Assembly: GCA_944385945.1 (NCBI GenBank)
Contig: CALWZD010000055.1
Span: 1 to 35,549, forward strand
Length of the DNA stretch: 35,549 bases
Origin: an uncultured Anaerofilum sp.
Lineage (GTDB): Bacteria; Bacillota; Clostridia; Oscillospirales; Ruminococcaceae
Reading direction: 5' to 3'
Shown here: in pieces, positions 7,949 to 16,941 of the stretch
How the letters are laid out: each line of letters begins with the position of its first letter
How positions within the stretch are numbered: position 1 is the first letter of the stretch
Made by a program: the position numbers and the translations under genes
Notes under the pieces: generated by a model
The model's database searches: none
What the model was told of the DNA's origin: nothing
Seen by the model: only the letters and a program-made list of their open reading frames with translations

Positions 7949-9637
7949 ATGCAAGTGAAAGAAATTTTTGAACGCTGGCTGAATTTGGCAACCGAAGATG
8001 CAGATGTGGCAGCGGAACTGGTACAGCTGAAAGAAAAAGACGATGTAGACGGGATTCAAGACCGTTTTTATCGTGAACTGGAATTCGGTACAGGCGGTCT
8101 GCGTGGTGTGATCGGTGCAGGCAGTAACCGTATGAATATCTATAATATTCGCAAAGCGACACAGGGATTGGCAAATTATCTGAATGCGACCGATCTGCCC
8201 AAAAAAGTAGCGATCGGTTACGATAGCCGTATCAAAAGTGATGTATTTGCACGTGAAACGGCTCGTGTTTTGGCAGGCAACGGCATTACCGCCTTTTTGT
8301 ATCCCCGTTTGCAGCCCACTCCGGCACTCAGTTGGGCGGTACGCTACCAGCAGTGCGGTGCAGGTGTGTGCGTAACGGCAAGTCATAACCCTGCAAAATA
8401 CAACGGCTACAAGGTATACGGTGCTGACGGTTGTCAGATCACTTTGGAAGCTGCTGAAAAGATTTTGACACAGATCAACAGCGTGGATTGCTTCGACGAT
8501 GTAAAACGGGCAGATTTCGAAGCTGCTTTGCAGGCAGGTACTATTCAGTATACCTCGGAAGAATGCTTGGATGCATTCGTAGATGCTGTTTATGCACAGC
8601 GTGTAGGCAACGGCGAGGGGATCGAAGATTTGAATCTGGTCTATACCCCGTTGAACGGTGCTGGCTTGGAGTGCGTGAAAAAGTTGCTGGCTAAACTGGG
8701 CGTGACCCACTGCACCGTTGTTCCCGAACAGGAAAAACCCGACGGAAACTTCCCCACCTGCCCCTATCCCAACCCCGAGATTCGTGAAGCGATGCAAAAA
8801 GGTTTGGAGCTGTGCGAGCAGGTAAAGCCCGACCTGCTTTTGGGTACCGACCCCGACTGTGACCGCTGTGGTACAGCAGTACCCGACGGCAAGGGTGGTT
8901 ATCGCCTTATCAACGGCAACGAAATGGGAATTATTTTGTTGGATTACATCTGCCGTACCCGCAAAGCACAGGGAACCATGCCCGAACGTCCGGTAGCCGT
9001 TACCACCATCGTTTCCACCGATATGGCAACTCCGCTGTGTGAGAAGTATGGTGTAGAACTGCGTCGCACTTTGACCGGCTTTAAGTTTATCGGCGAGCAG
9101 ATCGGTCTGTTGGAGCAGGAAGGTCACCCCGAACGCTATATTTTCGGCTTTGAAGAAAGTTACGGCTATCTGTCCGGCGCACACGTGCGTGACAAAGATG
9201 CCGTAAACGCCACTTTGCTGATTTGTGAAGCAGCCGCTTGGTATGCAAAACAGGGCAAAACCCTGCTGGATGCCATCAATGCACTGTACGATGAATTTGG
9301 CTGGTATAAAAACGGTTTGCTCAGCTTTGCTTTCGAGGGCGAAAGCGGAATGCACACCATGCAGCAGCTGATGGCACGTCTGCGCAGCGATGCACCGAAA
9401 GAGATCGCTGGTCTGGCAGTCGAGTCGATCGTAGACTATTCGGCAGAAGGCACCGGTCTGCCCAAAGCAGATGTACTCGAATTCCGTTTGCAGGGCAACG
9501 CAAAATTCATGGTTCGTCCCTCCGGCACCGAGCCGAAAATCAAGGTATACCTGTCTGCTGTCGGCAGCAGTGAGCAAAAAGCAGACGAGATCAACGCTGC
9601 AATGGCAAAAGCTGCCGAGCAGCTGATGAAGCCCTAA
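7949..9637 (+). CDS. Phosphoglucomutase/phosphomannomutase (alpha-D-phosphohexomutase family)
   Basis: 562 residues, with AGAGAGG about 10 bases upstream. It shows all four active-site elements of the phosphohexomutase superfamily: the phosphoserine loop VTASHNP (Ser145), the metal loop DPDCDR (Asp301, 303 and 305; Cys replaces the usual Ala), the sugar-binding loop FEESYGY (401-407) and the phosphate-binding loop RPSGTEPK (523-530). Length and FGTGGLRG near the N-terminus match the PgcA-like bacterial branch, which interconverts glucose-1-phosphate and glucose-6-phosphate and sometimes mannose phosphates. In this locus it would take glucose-1-phosphate, made from galactose-1-phosphate by Leloir enzymes not present here, into glycolysis. 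It is co-transcribed with the following mannose-6-phosphate isomerase gene (34 bases apart). Confidence 0.92.
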   Translation: MQVKEIFERWLNLATEDADVAAELVQLKEKDDVDGIQDRFYRELEFGTGGLRGVIGAGSNRMNIYNIRKATQGLANYLNATDLPKKVAIGYDSRIKSDVFARETARVLAGNGITAFLYPRLQPTPALSWAVRYQQCGAGVCVTASHNPAKYNGYKVYGADGCQITLEAAEKILTQINSVDCFDDVKRADFEAALQAGTIQYTSEECLDAFVDAVYAQRVGNGEGIEDLNLVYTPLNGAGLECVKKLLAKLGVTHCTVVPEQEKPDGNFPTCPYPNPEIREAMQKGLELCEQVKPDLLLGTDPDCDRCGTAVPDGKGGYRLINGNEMGIILLDYICRTRKAQGTMPERPVAVTTIVSTDMATPLCEKYGVELRRTLTGFKFIGEQIGLLEQEGHPERYIFGFEESYGYLSGAHVRDKDAVNATLLICEAAAWYAKQGKTLLDAINALYDEFGWYKNGLLSFAFEGESGMHTMQQLMARLRSDAPKEIAGLAVESIVDYSAEGTGLPKADVLEFRLQGNAKFMVRPSGTEPKIKVYLSAVGSSEQKADEINAAMAKAAEQLMKP

Positions 9638-9671
9638 AGCTGATTGTTAATCAAAAAGGAGTGTGCTTTTT

Positions 9672-10601
9672 ATGGCGATTCTGAAATTAAAACCTGCCTG
9701 CAAAGATTATCTTTGGGGTGGCAGCAAACTGCGTGAGCAGTATCATGTGGAATCGGATTTGAACCCTCTGGCAGAGGCTTGGGTGCTTTCCTGCCATAAG
9801 GACGGCCCCAGCGTCATCGTGAACGGGGAGGATGCAGGTAAGACCCTGCCTGAGTACATCGAAAAACATGGAAAAGGTGTATTGGGCACCAACTGCGAAA
9901 AATTCGAAGATTTCCCCATCCTTACAAAGTTTATCGACGCAAAGGGTAATTTGTCCATTCAGGTACATCCCAGCAACGAGTATGCGCTCGAGCATGAGGG
10001 ACAGTATGGCAAAACCGAAATGTGGTACATTTTGGAAGCAGAACCCAATGCATTCTTGTATTATGGATTCAAGCACGAGATCTCTCCCGAAGAATACAAA
10101 GAACGCATCGAAAACAACACCCTTACCGAGGTTTTGAATGCGGTGCCGGTGAAAAAAGGCGATATGTTCTTCATTCCGTCCGGTACTCTCCATGCGATCT
10201 GTGAGGGCATCGTGATCGCTGAGGTGCAGCAGAATTCGAACGTCACCTATCGTGTATACGACTATGGTCGTGTCGGTGCCGACGGAAAACCCCGTCAGCT
10301 CCACGTTCAGCAGGCGTTGGCAGTGACCGAGTGTGTACCTCCCCGTTCCGATTGGGACTTCGAAGGTCACCTGGTCAAGTGCGAATATTTCACCGCTGAT
10401 GTCGTAGACGGCGAGGGCAAAGGCAACTGCAAGCAAGACTCTTTCACCAGTTTTTTGGTGGTAGAGGGAAGCGGAACGTTGCAGTGTGGCGACGAAACGA
10501 TGGAGATGACCAAAGGCGACAGCCTGTTCATGCCTGCCGGCAGTGGTGATTGGAGCATCACCGGCGGTGCAAAAGTGCTGGTAACACAGGTTGGTACCTG
10601 A
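9672..10601 (+). CDS. manA: Mannose-6-phosphate isomerase, class I
   Basis: 309 residues from ATG 9672, with AAGGAG at 9656-9661. A GTG three codons earlier fits the ribosome site less well. Zinc ligands of type I phosphomannose isomerases are visible: IQVHP (Gln97, His99), KTEMWY (Glu116) and GTLHAI (His174). The N-terminal LWGG motif is also typical. It is the short Firmicutes form, about 310 residues, with a C-terminal cupin-like half. The enzyme interconverts mannose-6-phosphate and fructose-6-phosphate in the cytoplasm. It could process mannose released by the GH38 mannosidase after phosphorylation by a kinase not encoded in the window. A long bidirectional terminator follows at once. 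Confidence 0.95.
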   Translation: MAILKLKPACKDYLWGGSKLREQYHVESDLNPLAEAWVLSCHKDGPSVIVNGEDAGKTLPEYIEKHGKGVLGTNCEKFEDFPILTKFIDAKGNLSIQVHPSNEYALEHEGQYGKTEMWYILEAEPNAFLYYGFKHEISPEEYKERIENNTLTEVLNAVPVKKGDMFFIPSGTLHAICEGIVIAEVQQNSNVTYRVYDYGRVGADGKPRQLHVQQALAVTECVPPRSDWDFEGHLVKCEYFTADVVDGEGKGNCKQDSFTSFLVVEGSGTLQCGDETMEMTKGDSLFMPAGSGDWSITGGAKVLVTQVGT

Positions 10602-10607
10602 GCGGAT

Positions 10608-10663
10608 ACAAGAAAAAACCGAGGTCGGCTGCATTTTTGCAGCCGACCTCGGTTTTTTCTTGT
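10608..10663. terminator. Long bidirectional terminator between manA and the sensor kinase gene
   Basis: A 26-bp perfect inverted repeat (10608-10633 with 10638-10663) has a TTTT loop, an A-run on the left and a T-run on the right. It serves both convergent genes, whose stop codons lie 7 and 2 bases away. Confidence 0.93.
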
Positions 10664-10664
10664 G

Positions 10665-12506
10665 CTAACACACCCAACCGTCGTCGAATTCGTCCCAAAA
10701 CGGTTCACTGGGAAGATGGATGCAGACTTGGTTTTCAAAAAAGGGAATAGAGGAAAAGGTGATGTCTACATCTCCGTAAAATGCACACAGTCGGGAATAA
10801 ATATTGTTTAGTCCAATGTGGCGGTCGCTTTTGCCGTCCGGATGTTTGTTGTGCATGATTTGGTTTGCACGTTCGATGTCAATGCCGACACCGTTGTCGG
10901 TAATGCAAATCAGCAGTTCTTCCTGTGTAAGTTGCATCGAGATTTCCAGTTTTGGCAAAATTGGGTAGTTGCAATTTTTGTCGATCGAAAAACCGTGCTT
11001 TAAAGAGTTTTCCACAAGCGGCTGCAAGATGCATTTGGTGATTTTTTTATGGCGCAGCTGCTCGGGTACATCAATCACCACATGGATATTGCTGCTGAAG
11101 CGAGAACCCATAATGTCGATGTATGCCATAACGTGTTCCAGCTCTTGCGAGATGTAAAGCTGATTGTCCCCACAAGAGAGGGTGATACGGGTGAAATCGG
11201 CAAGGCTGGTGATCATTTTGGAAGCCGTTTCGCCGTGTCCCTGAAACACTTCCATATTGATAAACTCTAGGGTGTTGTATAAGAAATGCGGATTGATCTG
11301 TTCGGTCAACAGCTGCATTTCTGCATTGCGCTTTTCCACTTCTTCCCGCCGGATCTCCTCGATTTGGGTTTGGATCGTGCGGTACATGGATTGGATCGAC
11401 TGTTCCAGCTGTGCAACTTCGTCCTGTGTGTCGATTTGTGTTTTGCCGTCGTAACATCCCTTTTGAATGCTATGTACCACATTCATCAATCGCTGCAAGG
11501 GACGGGTGACGAACAGAGAGATAAGCAAACAAATCACCGTAACTGCTACGACACTGCTTACGGCTACGATTTGCAATACCCAGCGCAATGCATTGGCAGA
11601 AGAAGAAAATTTATCGACGGGTACGATATTTACAAGATATAATTCGGCAGAACGTATTTTGGAAAGATAAATATAGTTGTTTTTGTAATAAAAGCCGGAA
11701 TGCCCTGTTTTTGTGGATTCCACAAGTGTTTGTTGCAGGTCGGGATCGTTGTAATATTTAAAGTCGTTATTCGAATCCAGTGTGAGGCTGTTTCCTTCGT
11801 TATCAATCAAAAAAATCGTTCCCTGCGAATCGTCGTCACAATATAGTTCAAAGTATTCATTCACAACGTCTGCGTCCAGAAAGAGATAGAGGATAAAATC
11901 GCTTTGTTCGATGCTGTCGGAAATCAACAGTCTGGACGAATTGAACCGCAAAGGAATAACGAGTGGAAGCACATTGGCGTAGTTGCGAAACGGGCTTTCG
12001 GTGTTGGCAAGAAGGGTAAGACCGTTGACGTCTTGCAAATCGTACCCAAGGTCGTAGTCGGGATTGGGGTTGTGCAGCGTGAATGTATAGGGGGCAAATA
12101 CCATTGGCTGTCCATCGGTTCGACCGGTTTTGGAAATGATGGAAAATTGTACCAAATTGCTCATTTGGATATACTCACTTAACAAGTCCTGTGCTTGAAT
12201 GTTTGCGTATACATATTGTTCGGGAGTACAGGAAGCCAATACCTGATAAGTGTCTAAAAAGTCGATCGAAGAAGTTTTAAGTACAAATCGAACCAAAAGG
12301 TTTTCGTATGTTTCGGAAAATTTCGAACTGAGGGAATCGGTGTCCTGCTGCGCATTTTCGATGCTGCTTTTCAGCAAAAATGTGTTTACGTAAATAGATA
12401 AAAATATAATGATGAGCAAAAAAATGAAAAGTACCGGCACAACGGTAGCAATCCAGATTTTATAGGAAAGATGGGAAGAAAAAAATTTTTTGATTTGTGT
12501 AACCAT
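10665..12506 (-). CDS. YesM-like sensor histidine kinase
   Basis: 613 residues with a lone ATG start at 12506. Membrane helices lie at about 17-41 and 308-335, bounding a ~265-residue extracytoplasmic sensor region. A HAMP-like stretch (about 333-388) and the LytS/YesM His-kinase motif EQINPHFLYNTLEF (His407) follow. The ATPase domain shows LQPLVEN (Asn500), DNGVGID and IGLNNIYSRL. YesM-type kinases sense extracellular sugars or sugar-bound proteins and phosphorylate a YesN-type AraC regulator. The response regulator gene is 50 bases upstream on the same strand. The pair is divergent from the sugar importer, a standard layout for plant-polysaccharide loci. The sensed ligand is probably the oligosaccharide the importer carries. 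Confidence 0.93.
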   Translation of the reverse strand: MVTQIKKFFSSHLSYKIWIATVVPVLFIFLLIIIFLSIYVNTFLLKSSIENAQQDTDSLSSKFSETYENLLVRFVLKTSSIDFLDTYQVLASCTPEQYVYANIQAQDLLSEYIQMSNLVQFSIISKTGRTDGQPMVFAPYTFTLHNPNPDYDLGYDLQDVNGLTLLANTESPFRNYANVLPLVIPLRFNSSRLLISDSIEQSDFILYLFLDADVVNEYFELYCDDDSQGTIFLIDNEGNSLTLDSNNDFKYYNDPDLQQTLVESTKTGHSGFYYKNNYIYLSKIRSAELYLVNIVPVDKFSSSANALRWVLQIVAVSSVVAVTVICLLISLFVTRPLQRLMNVVHSIQKGCYDGKTQIDTQDEVAQLEQSIQSMYRTIQTQIEEIRREEVEKRNAEMQLLTEQINPHFLYNTLEFINMEVFQGHGETASKMITSLADFTRITLSCGDNQLYISQELEHVMAYIDIMGSRFSSNIHVVIDVPEQLRHKKITKCILQPLVENSLKHGFSIDKNCNYPILPKLEISMQLTQEELLICITDNGVGIDIERANQIMHNKHPDGKSDRHIGLNNIYSRLCAFYGDVDITFSSIPFFENQVCIHLPSEPFWDEFDDGWVC

Positions 12507-12556
12507 ACAAAATCCTTTCGGTGCGCTGTCTGCAAACGAGAAAAAATCTTAGCGGT

Positions 12557-14116
12557 CTAGCCTTGGTTTTGGTATTCGGAAGGGGTCATTCCGGTTTCGT
12601 TTTTGAACGCACGGGAAAACGAACGATAATCTTGGTACCCTGTCTGGTAGGCAATCTCGCTGATGTTTACGTTGTGGCTTTTCAGCAGCTGTTTGGCAAG
12701 CTGCATCCGTGCTTTTAACAGATAGTCACGGAAGTTGATACCGGTTTTGTCTTTGAAATAGACAGTAAAGTAACTTTCGCTTAGGTTGATATGTGCAGCA
12801 ACGTCTTTTGCTTTTAGGTTTGTACTTAAATTTTGTTGGATGTACTCTTTTGCGGATTGGATAATGGCATTTTGGTCGCCGGAGTTGTCTTTCAGCATTT
12901 CGCTATACTGAATGAAAAATGCCGTCATCCACCCTTGAATCGCTTCGACCGATTCCAGTGCGTTGATCTCGTCGTATGAAAAATCGAAAGAAACACTGCT
13001 GTCGGGCTGGGTGAGTGCTACCTGCTTTTGGGTGTTCAGAATCAGGTAAATGCACATACCGATCAAAAAGCTGGGCGGTGACATGGATTTGAACAAAAGC
13101 GAGCGGAAAAAGCCTTCGCAGTATTCTGCGATGCCATGATTATCGTGCTGAAGAATGCTGTCTACAAGCGGTGCAAAGTCGATGCTTTCACGGGAGAAAG
13201 CAGGCTTTTCCTTGCTGAACAGGCTGCTGTCAAAAATTTCGACGTTGGGGCGGTAGATGCGATAGGAAAGTGCCTCCAATGCACAGGAAAAGGATTTTCC
13301 GGCAGAGGAAAGGTCACGAACAGGGTCACCGAGTGCTACAAAAGCGGTGATGGAATGGGATTGCAGCAGTTGCATTCCCATGTGCAGCAGTTGCCGTACT
13401 GCATCGTCGGTGATTTGTGCGACATTGAACAAAACAGCGATCTGTGCTGATTCACACATCCAACTTTCTGCACCATACTTTTTGAATAAAGGACGCAAGA
13501 GTTTGCGTTCGATTTCCTCGACAGGGATGCAAAGATGGGTATCGGCACTCGGAAAAGCGTACACGGCAACACGACAAGCGGATTGTGTAATGTCCAACCC
13601 CAACGAACTGAGGCTGGTGGTGATGTAAGCAGAGTCGGCACGATTCTGGACCAGACGATTCAGAAATAAGGTGCGAGAAGAATCTACCAGCTGCGAAAGC
13701 GTTTCGTTGCTTTCGATTTGCTGATTGTGCTGCGCTTGGATCTCCTGACATTGCTGCAAAAAGACGGTGCGAAATTCGTCAATGTTCAACGGCTTGAGAA
13801 AATACGATTTGACACCGTAGCGGATCGCCGTTTGAGCATAGGAAAAATCTTCGTATCCACTTAAAATGAGAAAGCGTGTGGAAAGATTCTTTTGCTGTGC
13901 GTGTTGTATCACAGAAAGCCCGTCCATTACAGGCATATTGATGTCCATTACGGCGATGTCGATACGCATTGTAGAAAGTAGTTGCAAGGCTTCCATTCCA
14001 TTGGTAGCGCAGCCGGCAATTTCCAGCTCGATGGGCAAACGGGAAACCACTTCGCAAAGGCCCGTGCGAATGGCAGCTTCATCGTCTGCGATCAAAACGG
14101 TAAGCTTACCGGACAA
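12557..14116 (-). CDS. YesN-like response regulator with AraC DNA-binding domain
   Basis: 519 residues if started at TTG 14116, which has GAGGTGA (14129-14123) six bases upstream. The longer frame starts at GTG 14125, but that GTG is part of the same ribosome site. The receiver domain (about 1-120) has the acidic pair in IADDE and the phospho-acceptor in MDINMPVMDG (Asp58). A ~290-residue middle region as in YesN relatives follows. The C-terminal ~100 residues are an AraC double helix-turn-helix (motifs LKAKDVAAHINLSESYF and ISEIAYQTGYQDYRSFSRAF). It should activate the divergent importer genes and perhaps the enzyme blocks. ATGTTACATA repeats in the intergenic region are candidate sites. Confidence 0.93.
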   Translation of the reverse strand: MSGKLTVLIADDEAAIRTGLCEVVSRLPIELEIAGCATNGMEALQLLSTMRIDIAVMDINMPVMDGLSVIQHAQQKNLSTRFLILSGYEDFSYAQTAIRYGVKSYFLKPLNIDEFRTVFLQQCQEIQAQHNQQIESNETLSQLVDSSRTLFLNRLVQNRADSAYITTSLSSLGLDITQSACRVAVYAFPSADTHLCIPVEEIERKLLRPLFKKYGAESWMCESAQIAVLFNVAQITDDAVRQLLHMGMQLLQSHSITAFVALGDPVRDLSSAGKSFSCALEALSYRIYRPNVEIFDSSLFSKEKPAFSRESIDFAPLVDSILQHDNHGIAEYCEGFFRSLLFKSMSPPSFLIGMCIYLILNTQKQVALTQPDSSVSFDFSYDEINALESVEAIQGWMTAFFIQYSEMLKDNSGDQNAIIQSAKEYIQQNLSTNLKAKDVAAHINLSESYFTVYFKDKTGINFRDYLLKARMQLAKQLLKSHNVNISEIAYQTGYQDYRSFSRAFKNETGMTPSEYQNQG

Positions 14117-14484
14117 AAAAATCACCTCGTATCAAAAATTAAAGAACAAAATTGCCGGTACAGATAGAAGAAAACGTACCGACAAAGCTGTATTGGATTG
14201 GTTTTTTTCATTATAACACGAACTGTACGCAAAACCAACCACCTTAAAAAATGTTACATAAAAAGGAAATAAGCCAACGAAAAATTCATAATAGATGTTC
14301 AATATGTACAAAAATATACTGTTTTGTTTGTGGTTGTTTACTTATATACACGAAAATATCGTAAAAGATGTTACATATCTATGAAAAAGTGTCCTGTATT
14401 TTTCTGCAAAAAAACGGTAAGCTAAATACATCAGGAATGCGAGAGATTCCGGACAAACAACCAAGCAAGAGGGGAGAAAAAATT
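14117..14484. promoter_or_regulatory. Divergent control region between regulator and importer
   Basis: This AT-rich region carries no gene. On the minus strand a promoter for the regulator/kinase operon is visible: TTGGTT (14238-14233), 17 bases, TATAAT (14215-14210). Two exact ATGTTACATA copies, each containing an ATGT-T-ACAT palindrome, lie at 14251-14260 and 14368-14377. The left copy is just upstream of the minus-strand -35 and the right copy is about 108 bases before the importer start. They are candidate operators for the YesN-like regulator. A TATATACA stretch at 14343-14350 may be part of the plus-strand promoter, but I see no convincing -35. Confidence 0.55.
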
Positions 14485-15903
14485 ATGAAAAACGCACGCA
14501 ATCTGGGCATTAAAATTACCGCTGCTGCTTTGTCGGTAGGTGTACTGGCAGGCTGTGGTGCAAGCAGCTCCAGCACTGCTACCAGCACTTCCGGCGGTGC
14601 AGAAAGCACTGGCTCCAACGGTGATGTTACTACCATCGAAGTTTGGTCGAACAACCGTCACGACGAAGCTTACATGACCGAGGTCATCGAAAAGTTCAAC
14701 GCTGAAAACAGCGATGTTCAAATCAAGTACACCATTATGACCGACGACTACTGGAATTCCATCCAGCTGGCATATCAGGCAAACACTGCTCCTGATATTG
14801 CTGCAATCGCAGCATCGGACGGTATCGTTTTGAATGACTACGTAAACGGTGGAATGTTCGAAAGCCTCACTCCGTTTATCAACGAAGATGCCGAGTATCA
14901 GAAAGTCAACGAAACCGCCGACCATATGTACGAGGGCTTGAACTCCATCGGCGAAGACATTTACTGGGTGGCTTCGGGCGTTCGTTCGGGCAGCCGTATT
15001 CAGTACAATGTTGAAATGCTGAAAAACGCAGGCTACGAAACCTTCCCCACCACCTTTAGCGATATGGTAGCAGCTGCACAGGCTGTGACCGATCCCAGCA
15101 GCAACGTATACGGCATTGCTACAACTTCTTCTGCTCCGTTCGTACGTTGGCTGGAAGGCATCGGTGAGATGAGCGGTGCTGCTCATATGGGTTATGACTA
15201 CACCACCGGTACTTACGATTTCAGCAGCTGGAAGCCCGTTATCGAGGAGGCTGCAAAGCTGTTCACCAATGGCTCGGTTCTGCCCGGCTCCGAAACACAG
15301 GGCGTAGATAACGGTCGTGCATTGTTTGCACAGGGTGCATTTGCAATCTGGGGCAATGCTTCGCAGGAAGCAGGCGTATTCACCGAGCAGTTCCCCGTAT
15401 CGTTTGATTGGGGCGTAGCCGAGCTGCCCACTATGGACGGCGAAGTAAAGGGTGCGCTGAGCTGCACACCGAACTATGGTTACACCATGCTGACCTCCTG
15501 CGAGGACAAAGAGGCAGCTTGGAAAGTTATCAGCTACCTGCAGGGCGAAGAAGTTCTGAAAGGCTACTTCGAGGGCGGTTACAGCCTGCCGATGTCCAGC
15601 TATATGGCTGATCTGTACGACTCCAGCAAGGTTGGTCGCTTGGCAGATTTCGCTTTGACCGACTATGAAGATGTTTACCCCAGCACCCCCGCTGTTACCA
15701 TCGAAGGTGATGACTATCAGGTAACTTTGTGGAATGCAGTTATGGGCAATGTAAGTGTAGATGATGCAATTGCAGATTTGAACGAGCGTTATAATGCTGC
15801 TTTGGAGCGTGGTCTTGCAAACGGCAGCTGCACCCGTGTAGTGATTGCTGATTTCGATCCCATGAATCCTTCCGCAGGTACCGCTGAATACCTCACCGAG
15901 TAA
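14485..15903 (+). CDS. CUT1-family ABC sugar transporter, solute-binding lipoprotein
   Basis: 472 residues from ATG 14485, with AGAGGGGAG eight bases upstream; the 39-codon extension further upstream lacks signal features. The N-terminus is a lipoprotein signal, with a hydrophobic stretch (about 8-22) and lipobox VLAGC (Cys24), then a Ser/Thr/Gly-rich linker (25-46). The remainder is a family 1 extracellular binding protein: TTIEVWSNNRHDEAYMTEVI, KFNAENSDVQIKY, and late ALSCTPNYGY and SYLQGEEV elements. It should capture oligosaccharides outside the membrane and deliver them to the two permeases that follow. No ATPase gene is present; Firmicutes CUT1 systems commonly share one encoded elsewhere (MsmX type). 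Substrate is inferred from context as pectic or galactose/mannose-containing oligosaccharides. Confidence 0.93.
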   Translation: MKNARNLGIKITAAALSVGVLAGCGASSSSTATSTSGGAESTGSNGDVTTIEVWSNNRHDEAYMTEVIEKFNAENSDVQIKYTIMTDDYWNSIQLAYQANTAPDIAAIAASDGIVLNDYVNGGMFESLTPFINEDAEYQKVNETADHMYEGLNSIGEDIYWVASGVRSGSRIQYNVEMLKNAGYETFPTTFSDMVAAAQAVTDPSSNVYGIATTSSAPFVRWLEGIGEMSGAAHMGYDYTTGTYDFSSWKPVIEEAAKLFTNGSVLPGSETQGVDNGRALFAQGAFAIWGNASQEAGVFTEQFPVSFDWGVAELPTMDGEVKGALSCTPNYGYTMLTSCEDKEAAWKVISYLQGEEVLKGYFEGGYSLPMSSYMADLYDSSKVGRLADFALTDYEDVYPSTPAVTIEGDDYQVTLWNAVMGNVSVDDAIADLNERYNAALERGLANGSCTRVVIADFDPMNPSAGTAEYLTE

Positions 15904-15930
15904 TCTCTGAGGATTTATCTCGGATTGGCT

Positions 15931-15964
15931 GCCCGCCCTCGGCGTCCTCTGCTTGGGGGCGGGC
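15931..15964 (+). promoter_or_regulatory. GC-rich intercistronic hairpin after the binding-protein gene
   Basis: A 10-bp stem (15931-15940 with 15955-15964, core GCCCGCCC/GGGCGGGC) and a 14-base loop lie 27 bases after the stop codon. There is no T-run after it. Hairpins in this position typically stabilise the binding-protein mRNA so that it exceeds the permease mRNA. Confidence 0.65.
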
Positions 15965-15997
15965 AAAGAATGAGTTTAAAGAGGAGGAACAAACAGA

Positions 15998-16924
15998 ATG
16001 AGCAAACCAAAGGCAAAAGAAAAGTTCAGCTTTAAAAAATCGCTTGCAAACGGCGATGTTACCGCAATGGTCATGCTGATCCCCGCAGTGCTGATGCTTG
16101 CAGTCGTTTCCATTTATCCGTTTTTGTGGATGTTCCGCTATTTGATGTACGATTATAACGGCATGACGTCCTATTTTAGCGGCACCTATAACTTTACCCG
16201 AATGCTGGAGGACAAGATCTTTTGGGAGAGTGTAGGGCATACTTTCGAATATGCGGCTTTGAAACTGGTGTTCATCATTCCTTTGTCTTTGATCATGGCA
16301 GAGCTGATGGTGCAAAAAATTAAAGGCTCCGGCATTTTCCGTGTTATTTACTTTATGCCCACCATTATCTCCACAGCGATTTCTGCGTTGGTGTTCAGCT
16401 TCATTTTTGCAGCTTATAACGGCGTTTTGAATGCGGTGTTGCGAGCAACCGGCATCATTGACCAGAATGTTAACTGGCTGGGTGACAAAAATGTTGCAAT
16501 GTGGGCAGTTATCATTGTTGCGATTTGGGGCGGTTTTGGTAACTACATGATTTATTTCATGTCCGGTCTGTCCGGTATTTCCAAAGACGTGTACGAATCC
16601 GCAATGGTAGACGGTGCTTCTGGTTTGACTACCTTCTTCCGCATCACTTTGCCGATGCTCAGCCCCATGCTGAAGGTCATCCTGATGCTGGCGATCACCG
16701 GTGCATTCAAGGACTATGAGTCTATCATGGTTTTGACACAGGGTGGTCCCGACGACCGCACCCAGGTCATGTTCCTGTACATTTATCAGCTGATTTTTGG
16801 CACAGCGACCACTACTCCGCAGATCGGTTATGCTTGTGTTCTTAGCTTGGTTGCTGCTTTGATCGTGGGTATCGTTACTGCCGTCTATCTGCTGATTGCA
16901 AAGAAACTGGACGATGTTGTTTAA
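15998..16924 (+). CDS. ABC sugar transporter permease, MalF/UgpA type
   Basis: 308 residues, with AGAGGAGG upstream. Six membrane helices are apparent (first at about 24-44). The inner-membrane component motif near residues 197-225 (YESAMVDGASGLTTFFRITL) is the EAA loop that docks the ATPase. The N-terminus is a short Lys-rich cytoplasmic tail. It forms the channel together with the next permease and works with the lipoprotein encoded upstream. The next gene starts 17 bases downstream, so the two are co-translated. Nothing in the sequence sets the substrate. Confidence 0.94.
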   Translation: MSKPKAKEKFSFKKSLANGDVTAMVMLIPAVLMLAVVSIYPFLWMFRYLMYDYNGMTSYFSGTYNFTRMLEDKIFWESVGHTFEYAALKLVFIIPLSLIMAELMVQKIKGSGIFRVIYFMPTIISTAISALVFSFIFAAYNGVLNAVLRATGIIDQNVNWLGDKNVAMWAVIIVAIWGGFGNYMIYFMSGLSGISKDVYESAMVDGASGLTTFFRITLPMLSPMLKVILMLAITGAFKDYESIMVLTQGGPDDRTQVMFLYIYQLIFGTATTTPQIGYACVLSLVAALIVGIVTAVYLLIAKKLDDVV

Positions 16925-16941
16925 GAAAGGAGCATAGCATC

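Noticed and set aside
7773-7958. Possible 61-codon leader peptide before the phosphohexomutase
   Set aside because: GTG start without ribosome site; it overlaps the structured leader and shows no peptide-like features.
14431-15966. Long open frame antisense to the binding-protein gene
   Set aside because: The plus-strand protein has a lipobox and family motifs; the antisense translation has none.
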